Positions 50,900-62,752 of a DNA stretch of 64,000 bases are shown in pieces. The notes beneath the pieces are model-generated. The model was not told where the DNA came from and made no database searches. It was given only the letters and a program-made list of their open reading frames with translations. The position numbers were made by a program, and so were the translations under genes. Every line of letters starts with the position of its first letter. The first letter of the stretch is position 1. This DNA comes from Phytophthora colocasiae (Eukaryota > Oomycota > Peronosporomycetes > Peronosporales > Peronosporaceae): contig JAGKQI010000070.1 in the NCBI GenBank assembly GCA_018806915.1, positions 1 to 64,000 of the forward strand. Direction: 5' to 3'.

Positions 50900-53800
50900 T
50901 CAACCCACGAAATGGTGAGCGTGCGTGGCAAGATACTTCGAGACAGCGAAGTCCTTCAAGTCTGTGTGGAGAGAGCTGAAGGCAGAGGGGTGGACGCGGA
51001 AGCCACCGCCACGTCGGAGCTTGGACGACCGCTACAAGTATATCAGACCAGTGGGTCATGCGAACGGGACGGTTGGCATTTGGGCGAGGAGAGTGCGCTG
51101 GAGTAGTACGCGAATGGTACGTTTATCAAGTGCGTTGCTGGTCTGCAGTATTTTTACATGCTTTTTTTTACTACAGTGATGAGAAGCCGGGCTGCCGCGT
51201 CGGCACGAACGTCAAGCCACTCTACTCGTCATCGAGAAGAGCAGTTGGGGAGTGACGACACTCCAGTTTCAGCTTCAGTTCAAGCTGTGCGTGACCGCTA
51301 CGTGCAAGAAGTTTCGACTGCCCGTCGACGACTAGCAACTGATGTACGTACAATGCTGGATATTACCCTGTCTGTTATGTTGCATCTAATGCCGTATGAT
51401 ATATTGCATGTGATATTGCAGCTTTGCAACAGCGCCGTTCAAACTTTGCCCACACTGTAGAAACCGCGGCAGCTCACGGATTGGTGCAGAGGCTGCGATT
51501 GCATCTGTCTGTGCCGTTGAAGCCGAAGGTAAAGCCTGTCATTATCTGTGATCTATACCGTGATTTACACCAGGTGTCGTTGTATGTATAGTACAACATG
51601 AAGCTAGCGCAGCGCCAAAGCTGACAAATTACTGCGGATCTCTTGTCTGCAGACCACCCCAACGCGGTCTCGACCAGTCTCTCCGCTTATAGCGACGTCA
51701 CCTCGCATTGACCGTGACGTACTGGATGTAGAGGACGATGATACGTCATCGCTGGCGTCGGTAGCGACCGCGGGTGATGACTCAGCATGGGTTCCGACGG
51801 CCGGCGATAATCTTTCCGTCACGACATCAGACGACGATGGCGCTTCCGTCGCTTCGATTGAAGTTCAAGATGGTACGTAGCATCTTATGCTGCATCATAA
51901 GCTGCATCTAAGCTGATTTTTTTTCCGGATTCGAAGTATTGACGTCTGTTTCTGTGTTTGGTATGTGAAGACGATGAAGATGATCTGAGCGTACGGGGCA
52001 GTGAGTTACTAGCAGACAACAACAACGGTTTGAATACTGTCGCCGCAGATGAAGACGAAGAACAGTATGGAGCAATTGGGTCGGGTGATGAGGCTGAACA
52101 CGATGACGTGGACACTGGCAAGTACGACTCTGATGAGAGCGCAGGGGTTCAATGCATGCCAGATGACATTGTGGATGATCCTGAGGAGACGAAGTCGGAA
52201 GTTGCCGCTGAAGTGCTTTTTGCCGATCACGTTTTGGAGAGCTTTGGAAGAAGGGATGAAGTTCTTGCGGGTAACCTGCAAGATGTGGTGCTGCAAGACA
52301 TGGCGGCAACCGGTTGGGAGGACGCCGAGCAGGCAGGTCTACGAGCACATGATGGCGCCGTACGACCCGGTCAACAACGCGACCAGCCACCCCAGTTTCC
52401 GTCAAGGCTATTCGGGTTCAACGGCGGAGGCATTGCGGCACGGTGACTCTCCAATGGCGCTGTTTTTCTTTTTCCTTCCCGTTGTGTTGTGGCAACATAT
52501 TGCTGTCTGTTCAAACGAGTATTATCGGGTGATGTTGCCACTACGGATTGAAGCTGCGTATTTGCGCATTTGCGTTACCGGAAAAAGCAACAGCGTAACA
52601 CTGATCTTCCCCGGCAAGACTCGCCGAGACATTCAGCAAGAGCTTGAATCCATGAAGCCTATCATGCCTTGCGAGCTTTGCCAATTTGTCGGCTTACTGG
52701 TCGCAAGGACAATTGCTCCAAACCGCGAGAAGCTATCAAGCCATTGGAAGACAACTGACGTCGGTGCGATTTCGCGAGGCTGTTTGGTTCGGTTCTGGCA
52801 CGCGACCGGTTCATGGAGATCTCTCGAAACATACACTTCAACCCGAACAATGATCCTCAAGCGCAGACAGACCGCGTGTGGAAGATAAGGAAGCTTGTCG
52901 AGGTGCTGCAACGGACCTTTGCTCGTGGTTATGTTGCACTCTCACACCTGGCATTTGATGAAGTTGCGCTACCTAGTCGGTCGCCCTTCAACAAGATGAG
53001 AGTCTACATAAAGGATAAGTCCCACAAGTGGGGCGCGAAGCTCTTTATGCTGTGTTGAGGCCTCACCGCCTACTGCATTCGGTGAGTTTTTGTTTTGGAT
53101 TCCACTTCCCTCTATGCTGAGTAATGCGGTTTACTAATATGTTTCCCATGAAACAATGCTGCATATGTACAGCTTTAAAGTTTACTGCGGGTAAAAGCAG
53201 CACGCAAGTGATGCTCACAAGGCTGATATGAAGTCAGGTCCAGCTGCGGTGGTGAGAAACTTGCTGGTGGTGTTCGGACCCGAAGCTCGGAAGCAAGGCA
53301 TGCGGCTGATTGTTATTGATCGAATCTACATGTCGATGGCACTGGCCATCCAGCTGCTCCTCATGGGGTTTTACTGCGTTGGTACAATAATGACGAACCG
53401 GCTTGGATACTGCAACGAGGTCGTCGAGAAGAAGAAAAGCCGGCCCAGTTCAATCGAGCGGGGATCGTTCAAGGTTGCTAGGTCAAAACACGTCCCAAAT
53501 ATGGCGGCAATTAGTTAGTGGGACTCGCGAACTGTCCATTTCCTGTGTACGGGAGGAAGCACGGAATTTGACAGAGTTGGCAGTCAGGGTGGTGCGGAGA
53601 AAGTCGAGGTCCCATACCCCAGAGTAGTGAAAGACTACCACGCCTTTATGGGTGGTGTGGACGTCCACGACCATCTAAGGCTGCAACCCTACTCTCTCCA
53701 GCGCTCACTCCGTTTTCGGAAGTACTACAAGTCGTTAGCGCTTGGCCTGATCGACTTGGCGATTATAAACAGCTACATTGTCAACAAGGCCTACCACAAG

Positions 53801-54259
53801 AACAAGACCTCGAAGCCCTTGACGCACGTTAAGTACATGATCAAGCTCCATCGCCAGCTGACACAACTTCGCGCTGCAGACATCTTCGAAGGAAACACCT
53901 TCGGTTCGCAAGTCCATGTCAGTGCGCCAGCGTACACTACTGTGCCAACTGGTCCCAGCCAACAATCTAAGCACGCTGCACGGCAGATCGATGAGTGGCG
54001 CGATCAGGACAAACAAGGCAAGAGACGTCAACGAGCGTGCAAAGTCTGTTCTGCCTTGCGCACCGACAACAAGCGTGTGTCAACGACGTCGTACTTCTGC
54101 GGTGACTGCAGTCAGATGGGACCGGTATTTCTCTGCATGAAAGGTCGCCGACAAGTCCGCGCACTTACAATGACGATATCCTTTTTTGGGGGTCAAACTC
54201 TGCGCAGGTCAACTCGTGCGCAACTCTCTTTTTATCGAGATCGATTGACTAGTACTTGA
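50900..54259 (+). pseudogene. piggyBac-like transposase pseudogene (right)
   Basis: Mirror copy reading outwards. Regions: FKSVWRELKAEGWTRKPPPR (50955-51015); Ser-rich segment; acidic 51652-51873 and 51967-52320; core start 52330-52770; LARDRFMEISRNIHF with first Asp in LAFDEV (52776-53058); a canonical 91-nt intron at 53082-53172 (GGTGAGT donor, TACAG acceptor); second Asp in VIDRIYMS (53310-53345); third Asp in MGGVDVHDH (53648-53674); Cys finger at 54030-54150. Shared lesions: frame changes near 52323 and 52770, a missing base at 53054, TAA at 53192-53194. Private lesions: an extra A near 53487 and TAG at 53516-53518 where the left copy reads ISWWDSR. From 53627 it is open to 54259, where the left copy is shifted. 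All three catalytic Asp codons persist although the gene is dead. Confidence 0.9.
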
Positions 54260-54560
54260 GTACTTGTAATGCAATAATTCATTTGCTTTTTGTGCGACGT
54301 GAAGTACTCACATCGTCCGCAGTCCAAACTGCTGCATCACTTTGAAAAATGGTCAGTACTCTTGACCCTGCCTAGCAAGCAAAATATATTTTAACTTGCA
54401 CCTAAAAAACAAATAAAAATATCAGGTGGAAGAAAAATAATTTGTTACAGTTTTATTACTTGATATAATAATGACCTCTTCAAGGGTCAACCTCTGCACA
54501 GGAGTTGCGCAGAAGTTGACCCGCGCACGAGTTGGCCTGCGCAGAGTTTGACCCCAAAAA
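54182..54560. mobile_element. MITE-like element, mirror copy (right)
   Basis: Mirror of 45168-45546 with the same terminal repeats (ggtcaaactctgcgcagg at 54191 and its inverse at 54530-54553). The piggyBac frame enters it at about 54182 and stops at 54259. Confidence 0.6.
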
Positions 54561-55139
54561 AATCGCTCCACAATAACGTGCTGGGATATATGGCACAACG
54601 AGTGGTCAAATGGACAATTGATCCCAGAGCACAAAGTCAATCCGTATCCGTCGGAAGGCGGCTGATATGGCTTCCCCCCATACGGCACGGCTTCCGAGCT
54701 GCCATCGGCTCCTGGTACTCCTGTTTTGCGCAAAAAGCGCTGCACAAGTCCGTAGATGCTAGGCTGCATATTTGGCTGTTAGTAATCTGCATAATATGCG
54801 GCCTTATCGTATATGTGTTACCTTTTGACTAACATTGATCCACGTATCTGCATGTACTACGCTCACTGATAGTTGGTGTGAGATGCACGTTTTCACACGT
54901 TCCAATCCTAAACTAAATCTAGCGCGTTCGTTTCGAAACGATTGGTGGGATGTTGATACACTTGTTTAGATGCATCCTACGAGCACTGGTAAAACAGACC
55001 GTAGTCCAAAACCCAGTGCGTAGAAGTCTACAATGCTGATCAGACAGTATGCTACTCTTCTATTGTACTACAATGGTTCTAAATCCTTTTATTTACACCA
55101 AATTCTGTTACAAATTCAAATTTCGACGCCACTAACGGT
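54561..55139. other. No clear gene (right)
   Basis: Mirror of 44614-45167. The plus-strand frame 54548-54832 is open for 94 codons here but begins inside the MITE end, so it is probably not a gene. Confidence 0.4.
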
Positions 55140-55397
55140 ATGGTAAAGGTAGAGCTGCAAATACAAAAATTCAAGCCAACCAAAAACATCGCGTGTGGCT
55201 ACCGCGGAGAGGCTCCGCAGGAATGGGTGCAATTCCAGAACGAGATCAATGGGAGCAGGCTGCGGATGGTAGCCCGCGGCTACAAGCGTCTTACCGCTCG
55301 GCGCGTGAAGGCGGCGCTCTCCCAGCTGTACTACTATAAGAGAAACGGCTGCTTGAGCATGCCGTTGCTTATCTACCTGCCGCATTGTGGAGAATGA
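55140..55397 (+). CDS. Hypothetical ORF, 85 aa, mirror copy (right)
   Basis: Same protein as 44332-44589 without any change. Identity here, beside many lesions in the nearby piggyBac copies, is only weak evidence for constraint because the segment is short. Confidence 0.4.
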   Translation: MVKVELQIQKFKPTKNIACGYRGEAPQEWVQFQNEINGSRLRMVARGYKRLTARRVKAALSQLYYYKRNGCLSMPLLIYLPHCGE

Positions 55398-55485
55398 CAT
55401 CAGGCATCTCAACGGCACTGTTAGGTACACAATGATCTTTATTACTGAAGCTCTTGCTTCCCCCTCGCGCGCAATATGGTGCCCG

Positions 55486-55665
55486 CTATCGCGCATAATA
55501 CCATCGATATATGCGTTGCCAGTGGGCAAAGGATGTGGTGCCGTCTGTGTCTCGTTTGTGCCTTCGTCCCGTCACCAGATCCTTCCTCCTCCCCTCTGTG
55601 TCAGAGAGCTCGAACGCCCAGTTCTCTCCGTCGTCGTCTGCGTTCAGCAAATGGACGATCTCCAT
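55486..55665 (-). CDS. Small coding-like ORF, mirror copy (right)
   Basis: Same 59-codon frame as 44064-44243; Glu to Gln change in the HWQRIY motif. No stop or frameshift separates the two copies. Confidence 0.35.
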   Translation of the reverse strand: MEIVHLLNADDDGENWAFELSDTEGRRKDLVTGRRHKRDTDGTTSFAHWQRIYRWYYAR

Positions 55666-55673
55666 TCCTTCTG

Positions 55674-56578
55674 CACTTAGGCGACGCTATTTTAATGTAC
55701 GCAACGTAGTTTCTGACGCTCTACACGATGGTACTTGGTAGCACTCCCAAATCTTTTTTTTTGACAAAGTTATTAAATGATAAAGTGATTTTTGTGTGTG
55801 TCAAAATTTCGCCTATGATTGATTATAACTCCACTTCGACATGAAGTCTCCTCGTTCTACATAGATGGATTCAATTTAGAACTTGACGGACTACATGATC
55901 GTACTAAGTAGCATTTCCATATGTTAAGCATCCATAAAGTTATTCAAGTTTAAATATATATACTTATGATTACCAAAACGCCCACTAATCTCGTCATAAG
56001 TTTGGCTATACTTACACCCTATCAAATCTTCTTAGATCGATTTAACGTCACCCAAATTTAATATATGAAGTCAGTATTAGCTTATACAGGTATTTTAAAA
56101 AATATGTCGTTTCTTTCTTTTTCATTGGCTATATCTACCGTGTCCCATTCATGGAAACAATCTACCTTTTCACGCTCTTTCCGACGGTGCATCGTGTGTT
56201 TGCCAGATTTAATGTCTGAATTCAGTATTAGTTTCTACAAAGCGTTTTTATAGTACAGACGTTTTTACTCTACCATTTGCTATATCTACAGTGTCCCTTT
56301 CTTACGCACATCTAAACAATGTACTTTTTCATGCTCTTTCCGATGGTACCTCGCGTCTGCCATATCGTATATGTCAAGTCAGTATTTGCTTAAACAAAGA
56401 GTTTTCAACGTGGAGATGTTATACGGGTGTTCGGCTTGTCTATGCTACATGGGAGTCTTACCATAGCGTTGCTGTGTAGAAATACCCCACCTCACAAATT
56501 TTCGTATAGGGAAGTGAAGTATTGACGAAGTTTTGAAAACTGGCTGATTGGACCGTCTACGACGCACGGTAATAAATC
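55674..56578 (+). mobile_element. Element B end, mirror copy (right arm)
   Basis: Mirror of 43150-44055 with its tip near 55674. In the right arm no opposing B tip is found outside 62715 within the window, because gypsy sequence continues there. Confidence 0.65.
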
Positions 56579-56592
56579 CACCATCAGACACT

Positions 56593-57674
56593 CTAGCGCG
56601 GTGGACATGCGTCACGTAAATACTTCGGCAGTCTGGAATAGTTACATGCTCTTTTTTTAATTTTTTTTTGTCGTCAACCAGCTTCTTGCGTAAGGCACTT
56701 GTCGGGGACACCCAATACACTGACAAATAGTTCGGCTTCTTTCTCCAAGTCTGGTTTATCCGACGCGAGTGCATGTTGCTTCAACAGCTCGAGTCGAAAG
56801 TCCAGAAATGTTGAAAACAAAAGCTCGTACTGTTTTGGCACACACATCATCGCCGGGTCGTAGATGTGTTGTGTCTTATGGCATGGAAGAAGAAAGTAGT
56901 GATCTCGTTTGTTTTCTCCACATTTTCAATAGACATCTGCTGAAGACGCTGAAGACGTTGTGGAGGTGTTGCAACCAAAAAAGTACTACAATATAATCTC
57001 GCACAGCCACGTACATGTCCGCGTCGAATTGTTCATTTTGTCTCCGTGCAATTTGAGCTTCAAACTTCGTTTTGAGATCACCCTTAACCCACGATTGAAA
57101 TTCAGCAAGTGTTGGCATGCCTGCGATGCGGTTAGCTTTATCTTCCATTATTTCTTGTTTCCGCTACTTAGACACCTTGATTGATGTTTCTTTCAGTATC
57201 GTGTACTGATTAGACAAACTCGAAAACTGCTCCATTTTCACAAAAAAATCGAAAAATTTGACCAACGATTTCAGTTGGTTGTACCGGGTTGTTGCAGAGA
57301 GCTCGGTACCAACTTCCGGTTTTCCAAAATGACCGATAACCTCATCCAATACACTAGGAGCAAAAATCTTTGCGAGTCCAGCTTAATGTAACATCGCAAC
57401 ACTTCAGCCAGATTTTTTCCAGACTGCAGCAATTTTCCCAGAGTTGCGCGAAACTTGTTCTCATGGTCTGGTGAACTCGTGCCTCGTTTATGGTTTTGAA
57501 GCGAATTTGGGTCTTTGTACCAGTCGAGAAATTTCTTGCAGCGACCTGTGAGGAGATTCCTTCGCTGAGGTGCTCGGTGGACATTGTCGTCTGTTGCAGG
57601 ACAAAACATTGGTTCAGGTGCAAATGGCTGGGGCCGTTCCACTTCTTCAATCTCGATGGTCTTTAAGTCCTTTG
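56593..57674 (-). pseudogene. Broken unidentified gene, mirror copy (right)
   Basis: Same pieces as the left copy. It differs by a small indel near 57388 (gatgttacattaagc here, gatacacaagc in the left arm), which changes where the frame breaks: here the first frame reads on through EVLRCYIKLDSQRF. It also reads through its C-terminal end (KCIGVSPTSALRKKLVDDKK) where the left copy has a stop. Neither copy is intact. Confidence 0.35.
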
Positions 57675-58840
57675 ACCAACAAGCGCAAATACCCCTACAT
57701 CAACAAACCTAATTCTGCTATTGGGGTATTTTCAATGAAAAATTTGTCTGTTCAAACTTCAACTATCCTTTGCCGTTGACAATACTACGTAGATGTCCGT
57801 AACGTGTCATTTCACGCTCTACACGATGGTACTTGGTAGCACTCCCAAATATTATTTTTTGAAAAATTTATTAAATGTCTAAGTGAATTCTCAAAATTTC
57901 ACCTTTGACTGACCATAACTATACTTAGAGTTGCAGTCTCCTCGCTCTACTAGATGGATTGACTGTACAATTCGACGCGCTACGTTATCGTACTAAAAGA
58001 ATTTCTATATGCCAAGTCTTCGTAAAGTTATCCAAGTTTAAAGGCAAACACACTCAAACTTACTACACATTAATATCACACCAAAACGCCGACTAATCTC
58101 GTCATCCGTTTGGCTATCAAAATTTCTTAGACTGATTTAACGTACTTTCTCATGTTCTTTCCGATGGTATCTCGTGTGTCACCCAGATTTAATATCTGAA
58201 TTTAATATTCGCTTATACAGGCATTTTTTTAAAAAATTGGACGTTTCTTACGCTATCATTGGCTATATCTACAATGTCCCTTTCTTACGCACATGGAAAC
58301 AATGTCATTTATCTTGCTCTTTCCGATGGTACGTTGTGCGTCTGTTGGGTCTTATATCTCAAGTCCGTATTTGCTTATCCAAGGAGGTTTTATCGTGGAG
58401 ATGTTATACGGGTGTTCGTCCTGTCTATGCTACATAGGAGTATTACCATCATATTCGTTGTGTCGAAATACCCTACTACTCTAATTTTTGTGTAATGAAG
58501 TGAAAGTTCTAAAAACCGGTTGATTGGTCCGTCTATGTCATATGGGGGTCTAACCAGCATCTTCCCCTGTTGAAATACACCACCTCACAAGTTTTCGTAT
58601 AGTGAAGTGCAATATTGAGAAAGTTCTGAAAAACGGCTGAATGGACTGTCTATGTCACATAGGATCTCACCATTATTTCTTCCGTGTCGAAATACCCACC
58701 TCACAAGTTTTTGAATAGTGAAGTAAAATATTGACAAATATTGTTTTAAAAAAACTGGCTGATTGGCCCGTCTATACGACATGAGAGTACAGTCATGCAT
58801 TTTCAAGATGATCTGTTCGCGTCAAACGTCTGCGTGACGC

Positions 58841-59380
58841 TTGCGCTCGTTGCTGCCGGCTGCTCAAGACCTTCAACAAGCCATAACTCTTTTGCTTGCA
58901 CCCGAGGATGAACCTCCGCAATTGCTTCGCGACATGTGGCCTTTGAGCGACTCGGACAACGGCCTGACCCGAAGTCAACCGTCAAAGATCGCAGCAACTG
59001 CTTGCGTCAATCGTCGTCCGCCTTCCTTGATCCAAGAATCCTTGAAATCCAGGACTTGCCCGAGCTGCATCATGTCGGCCTTGGGGAAAAACTTGAGCAG
59101 CTTGATCGCCGCGACGTTCTGTTTCTTCGTCTTCGTATGGAGTCTGCCCAGTCCTGGATTTCAAGGATTATTGTATCAAGGAACGTGGACGATGATTGAC
59201 GCAAGCAGTTGCTGCGAGTACGGGGGTACACCTCGCCAAGAAGCCCGCAAGCACGCCAAGGACACCGAGAACGACGAGAACGACGCCGCGAAGGGCAGTA
59301 AAAAAAATTACGAGACGGACGCGAGCAGCGGTGAAAGCTGTGGCGCGACGACCGGCGAGGTCGTGGACATGACGGCTTAA
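58841..59380 (+). CDS. Hypothetical ORF of element A' (right)
   Basis: Mirror of 40343-40882. One base difference changes a residue in the central WSLPSPxFQG stretch (V left, G right). Same doubts apply about whether the N-terminal part is coding. Confidence 0.3.
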   Translation: MRSLLPAAQDLQQAITLLLAPEDEPPQLLRDMWPLSDSDNGLTRSQPSKIAATACVNRRPPSLIQESLKSRTCPSCIMSALGKNLSSLIAATFCFFVFVWSLPSPGFQGLLYQGTWTMIDASSCCEYGGTPRQEARKHAKDTENDENDAAKGSKKNYETDASSGESCGATTGEVVDMTA

Positions 59381-60136
59381 GAAGCGTCGCGTTGGTGTGG
59401 ATGAAAAGGAGTAGGAACAAAGTCGTTAACGAGGCAAAAACAAAAATCTCTATTGTCTAGTATACCCTGGGATATCAAAACTCGACATGAGTGGATCAAC
59501 AATGAGATCGCAGCAGTATTTGACGAAGATGTCGTCGTGCTCAGCTTGCGCTTCTTTGTCGAGGACTCTCCGGAGAGTCTCGATGAGGATCTTATCGACC
59601 GCCGGATGCTTCCTCGTTTTGATTGTGCGTCTGAGATAAATGATTTTTGGTCGTGGCTGCCCTGGAACATGACTATTAGTCCGCAAGATGAAAACAAAAG
59701 CTGAAGCGCATACCTCGTCGAGATCGTCCAGCTTCTTGTCGACTTCAGCACGGGTCGTCGCAATCAGGTCGGCGATGCTCGCATCTGTCTTGGCTTGGAC
59801 TGTTGCGCACTTCCGCTTTGGGTTTTGCGCGTGGAAAATCTTGATCTCCGTGATTTGTCTCTCGTTTTCGCGTCGCGCCAATAGCTGCTTAATCTCTCGC
59901 ATCTGTGGCGAGTCGTCCGGTCGAACTGGAAGACTGCTAAAGATGTTGGATTGGGCTTGAAGTGTCTTCATTGAAGCTCGCTTGAACGCGAGCAGCTCGC
60001 GCATTTCTCGACTGTGAAGCGCCATAAGCTCCCTCAGGTTGGACGACACCATTCTTCGATCCCTCTCTCGCTGTCGTTCGAACCGCTGCCCCATGCGCGC
60101 GAGCTCCACCGTTACGTGCTTGAACTCATCTGTCAC
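59377..60136 (-). CDS. Unidentified coiled-coil protein of element A' (right)
   Basis: Mirror of 39587-40346 with the same GTG-start problem and the same potential 52-nt intron. The translated sequence is identical in both arms over the compared region, in contrast with the diverged piggyBac copies. This could mean recent duplication or gene conversion. Confidence 0.5.
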
Positions 60137-60963
60137 CTCGTCAAAATGATGATCCGTGATCTAGCTGTATGTGATTCACCTTGTGTACCCGTCGGTAGGT
60201 GGGTTACTCTTCCAGGTGACTTCTGAAGAGGTCTTGTTGGCGAAGAATAAGGTCTTGTGTGACGCAGGGGTTTGAGGTAGCGTGGATATGCTTCACTATA
60301 CCGGAAAGAGCAAGACAAATGACATTGTTTCCATGTGCGTAAGAAAGGGACATTGTAGATATAGCCAATGATAGCGTAAGAAACGTCCAATTTTTTAAAA
60401 AAATGCCTGTATAAGCGAATATTAAATTCAGATATTAAATCTGGGTGACACACGAGATACCATCGGAAAGAACATGAGAAAGTACGTTAAATCAGTCTAA
60501 GAAATTTTGATAGCCAAACGGATGACGAGATTAGTCGGCGTTTTGGTGTGATATTAATGTGTAGTAAGTTTGAGTGTGTTTGCCTTTAAACTTGGATAAC
60601 TTTACGAAGACTTGGCATATAGAAATTCTTTTTAGTACGATAACGTAGCGCGTCGAATTGTACAGTCAATCCATCTAGTAGAGCGAGGAGACTGCAACTC
60701 TAAGTATAGTTATGGTCAGTCAAAGGTGAAATTTTGAGAATTCACTTAGACATTTAATAAATTTTTCAAAAAATAATATTTGGGAGTGCTACCAAGTACC
60801 ATCGTGTAGAGCGTGAAATGACACGTTACGGACATCTACGTAGTATTGTCAACGGCAAAGGATAGTTGAAGTTTGAACAGACAAATTTTTCATTGAAAAT
60901 ACCCCAATAGCAGAATTAGGTTTGTTGATGTAGGGGTATTTGCGCTTGTTGGTCAAAGGACTT

Positions 60964-61269
60964 GAAGAAGACGGGGTGAAGTAGATGTAAGGTTAGTTTG
61001 CTTAGGACCGCTGAGGTTCATTAGATTCTAGTATGAAGTAGTCAAAGTTCCCGTGTAGAACTGCAGCTACCACTCATTTACTTGGCGTGTATTACATACT
61101 GGAGGCACAAGTACTGTAATTGGCCTGCTTAGACCTATTAGATAACACATCCACCTTACGTGTATGAGGAAGCGTGCAATTAGAATAGACTTAATTTAAG
61201 TATACTTATTTAAATCAGTATAATTAAATCAAATATAAGCAATCAAACTGCAAAATACCGTAAAATGAG
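60964..61269. other. Non-coding AT-rich spacer (right)
   Basis: Mirror of the left spacer, lying between element A' and the hairpin-tiled segment. No gene seen. Confidence 0.6.
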
Positions 61270-61437
61270 AACTGTTATTGAATTTGGCACAAAGCCAATT
61301 ATGGACCTCCTAAAACTGTTGTTATCTATTTCTAAAGGGTCTACCAACGTGTGGTTGGCAGAAACTCTGCTCTGTGATGGTAGAAATCCGTTACTTTCTA
61401 CCAATGGCATGCACAAATTCACACGAACCACCAAATA

Positions 61438-62752
61438 ATGTGGTTCTCCCATGTAGCCATTGGTGTGTACAGCACACCAAGGTCTGAGGCGCTCCGGGGA
61501 ATCAGGATCAGGCCAATTGAAGGATCGAAGTCGTTGGACTGGCCCCAATTAAGATTCGACGTATCGGGCTCGACACGTCAATTGACAGAACTTGACAGGG
61601 CCGTCAAGTTCCCGAGAGAAATCCGAGTTCATTCTGCGATGAACTCGCCAACGCCCACGTCTCCGTCCGCTACTGCGGACGCGCAAGCCTCCCCTGCTGC
61701 CTCTGCAGCAGGAACAACAACCTCAGCAGTGTCCACTAGCACTGCTGCTTCCAGCGGTTCGACAGAGAAGCTCTCTGTCACCGAGTACCATGCTCTCCAC
61801 AAGGCGAAGCATGAGAAGAAGAAGTCTTCTTCTCTAGCAGAGATTAAGAATCCTGCTGTCCCTCTCAAAGAACTCTTTGGAGAGGACTACGAAGACATTG
61901 TCGACTACGACAACGATGATGTCGAGGAGGGAGAGCTTGTTGTCAAGCATCCCGCTTCCGGGACTTCGTCCCGAAGACACGCCAGACCCACCCGTGATGA
62001 GGCCTCGGACGCTTCAAGCTCGAAGCGTCCGTGCACTGATGACGAAGCGTCCCCCATGTCGAGGGCGCTCACTGCCCCGCGCACTGATCCGCCAGTGCGC
62101 GCACCATTGATGCCTACTGAGGCAGAAATCCATGACCGGTTCGGTGCTAGTTCACCACCGAACCCGATACTGTTGTACGCATGCAACAGTATCAACGACG
62201 ACGACGTCGCCGCTGAGGTTGTCTTTGAGTCCGAGACTCAAAGACGCGACTACTATATTGGGCTCTTCCATGAGCTCCGATACTATGCAGCGAAGAAGAC
62301 TTCGCGCAAGAGCAAAGTGCCAGAGTGGCAGGCACTTTGTCAGTCGTGGAACGCCTTTGTTGATAACTTCAACAAAGACCCGAAGGCATATCGCGAGCGC
62401 GTTGCTGCGGCTCGCGATCGCTACTACACTTACACTACACGTGGTAAGTGTGAACGCCTCCATGATCAGTCCATGGAAGCGGGGATCCCATGTGCCGTTC
62501 TCTTTGAACACCCTGCCCGTGTTGCCAACCCTTGGCAACACGTCTCACCGAAAGTGATCTCCTGGGGTACACGGTCGTCCGTGTACCCGATTACATCAAG
62601 GAGCTCCGTGGTCGTATTGTGCCACGCGAAGCTCCGAGTGCTGTGGCTGACCGCAGCACTCCTCGTGCAGGGTTTAACCCTGCAAGTTATGGTGGGCTTC
62701 GTACGCCCTCACCATTTCCGGAACGTCCTCCATCAGGACGTTCCGCGGCCCC
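61438..62752 (+). pseudogene. Gag-like ORF, right copy, with two -1 frame changes
   Basis: The best start may be 61639 (MNSPTPTSPS) rather than 61438: the upstream 67 codons look like leader sequence and the 21 bp containing this ATG are missing from the left copy. Order of regions: Ala/Ser/Thr-rich; basic (KHEKKKSS); acidic (DIVDYDNDDVEEGE); a middle region with EIHDRFG and YYIGLFHELRYYAAKK; then RVAAARDRYYTYTTRGKC. The coding quality moves to the -1 frame around 62521-62532 (ATRLTESDLLGYTVVRVPDY) and to another -1 frame around 62745 (62753-63166, coiled coil). Both changes sit beside perfect hairpins. They are shared with the left copy where present, so they predate the duplication. Decay is the default explanation; recoding is possible. 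No homology could be searched. Confidence 0.5.

Larger units (their letters stand above)
57665..60963 (-). mobile_element. Element A' : mirror copy in right arm
   Basis: TIRs at 57665-58330 and 60300-60963 with tips aagtcctttgacc and ggtcaaaggactt. Same internal order as the left copy, reversed. It arose by the large inverted duplication, not by independent transposition, because flanks match as well. Confidence 0.75.
50446..62715 (-). repeat. Right arm of the 12-kb inverted duplication
   Basis: Mirror of 37025-49277. Here the outer edge runs without interruption into further retroelement sequence (62716-64000), whereas the left arm is cut off by transposon tandem repeats. The right arm therefore probably represents the original outer context and the left arm the truncated copy. 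Confidence 0.95.

Noticed and set aside
61438..61640. ATG at 61438 as the start of the gag-like protein
   Set aside because: The first 67 codons read like leader sequence; the ATG at 61639 precedes the protein-like part. The left copy lacks that ATG, so the choice stays open.
62505..62540. Classical -1 frameshift slippery site in the gag-like gene
   Set aside because: No X-XXY-YYZ heptamer is present just before the frame change; indel decay cannot be excluded.
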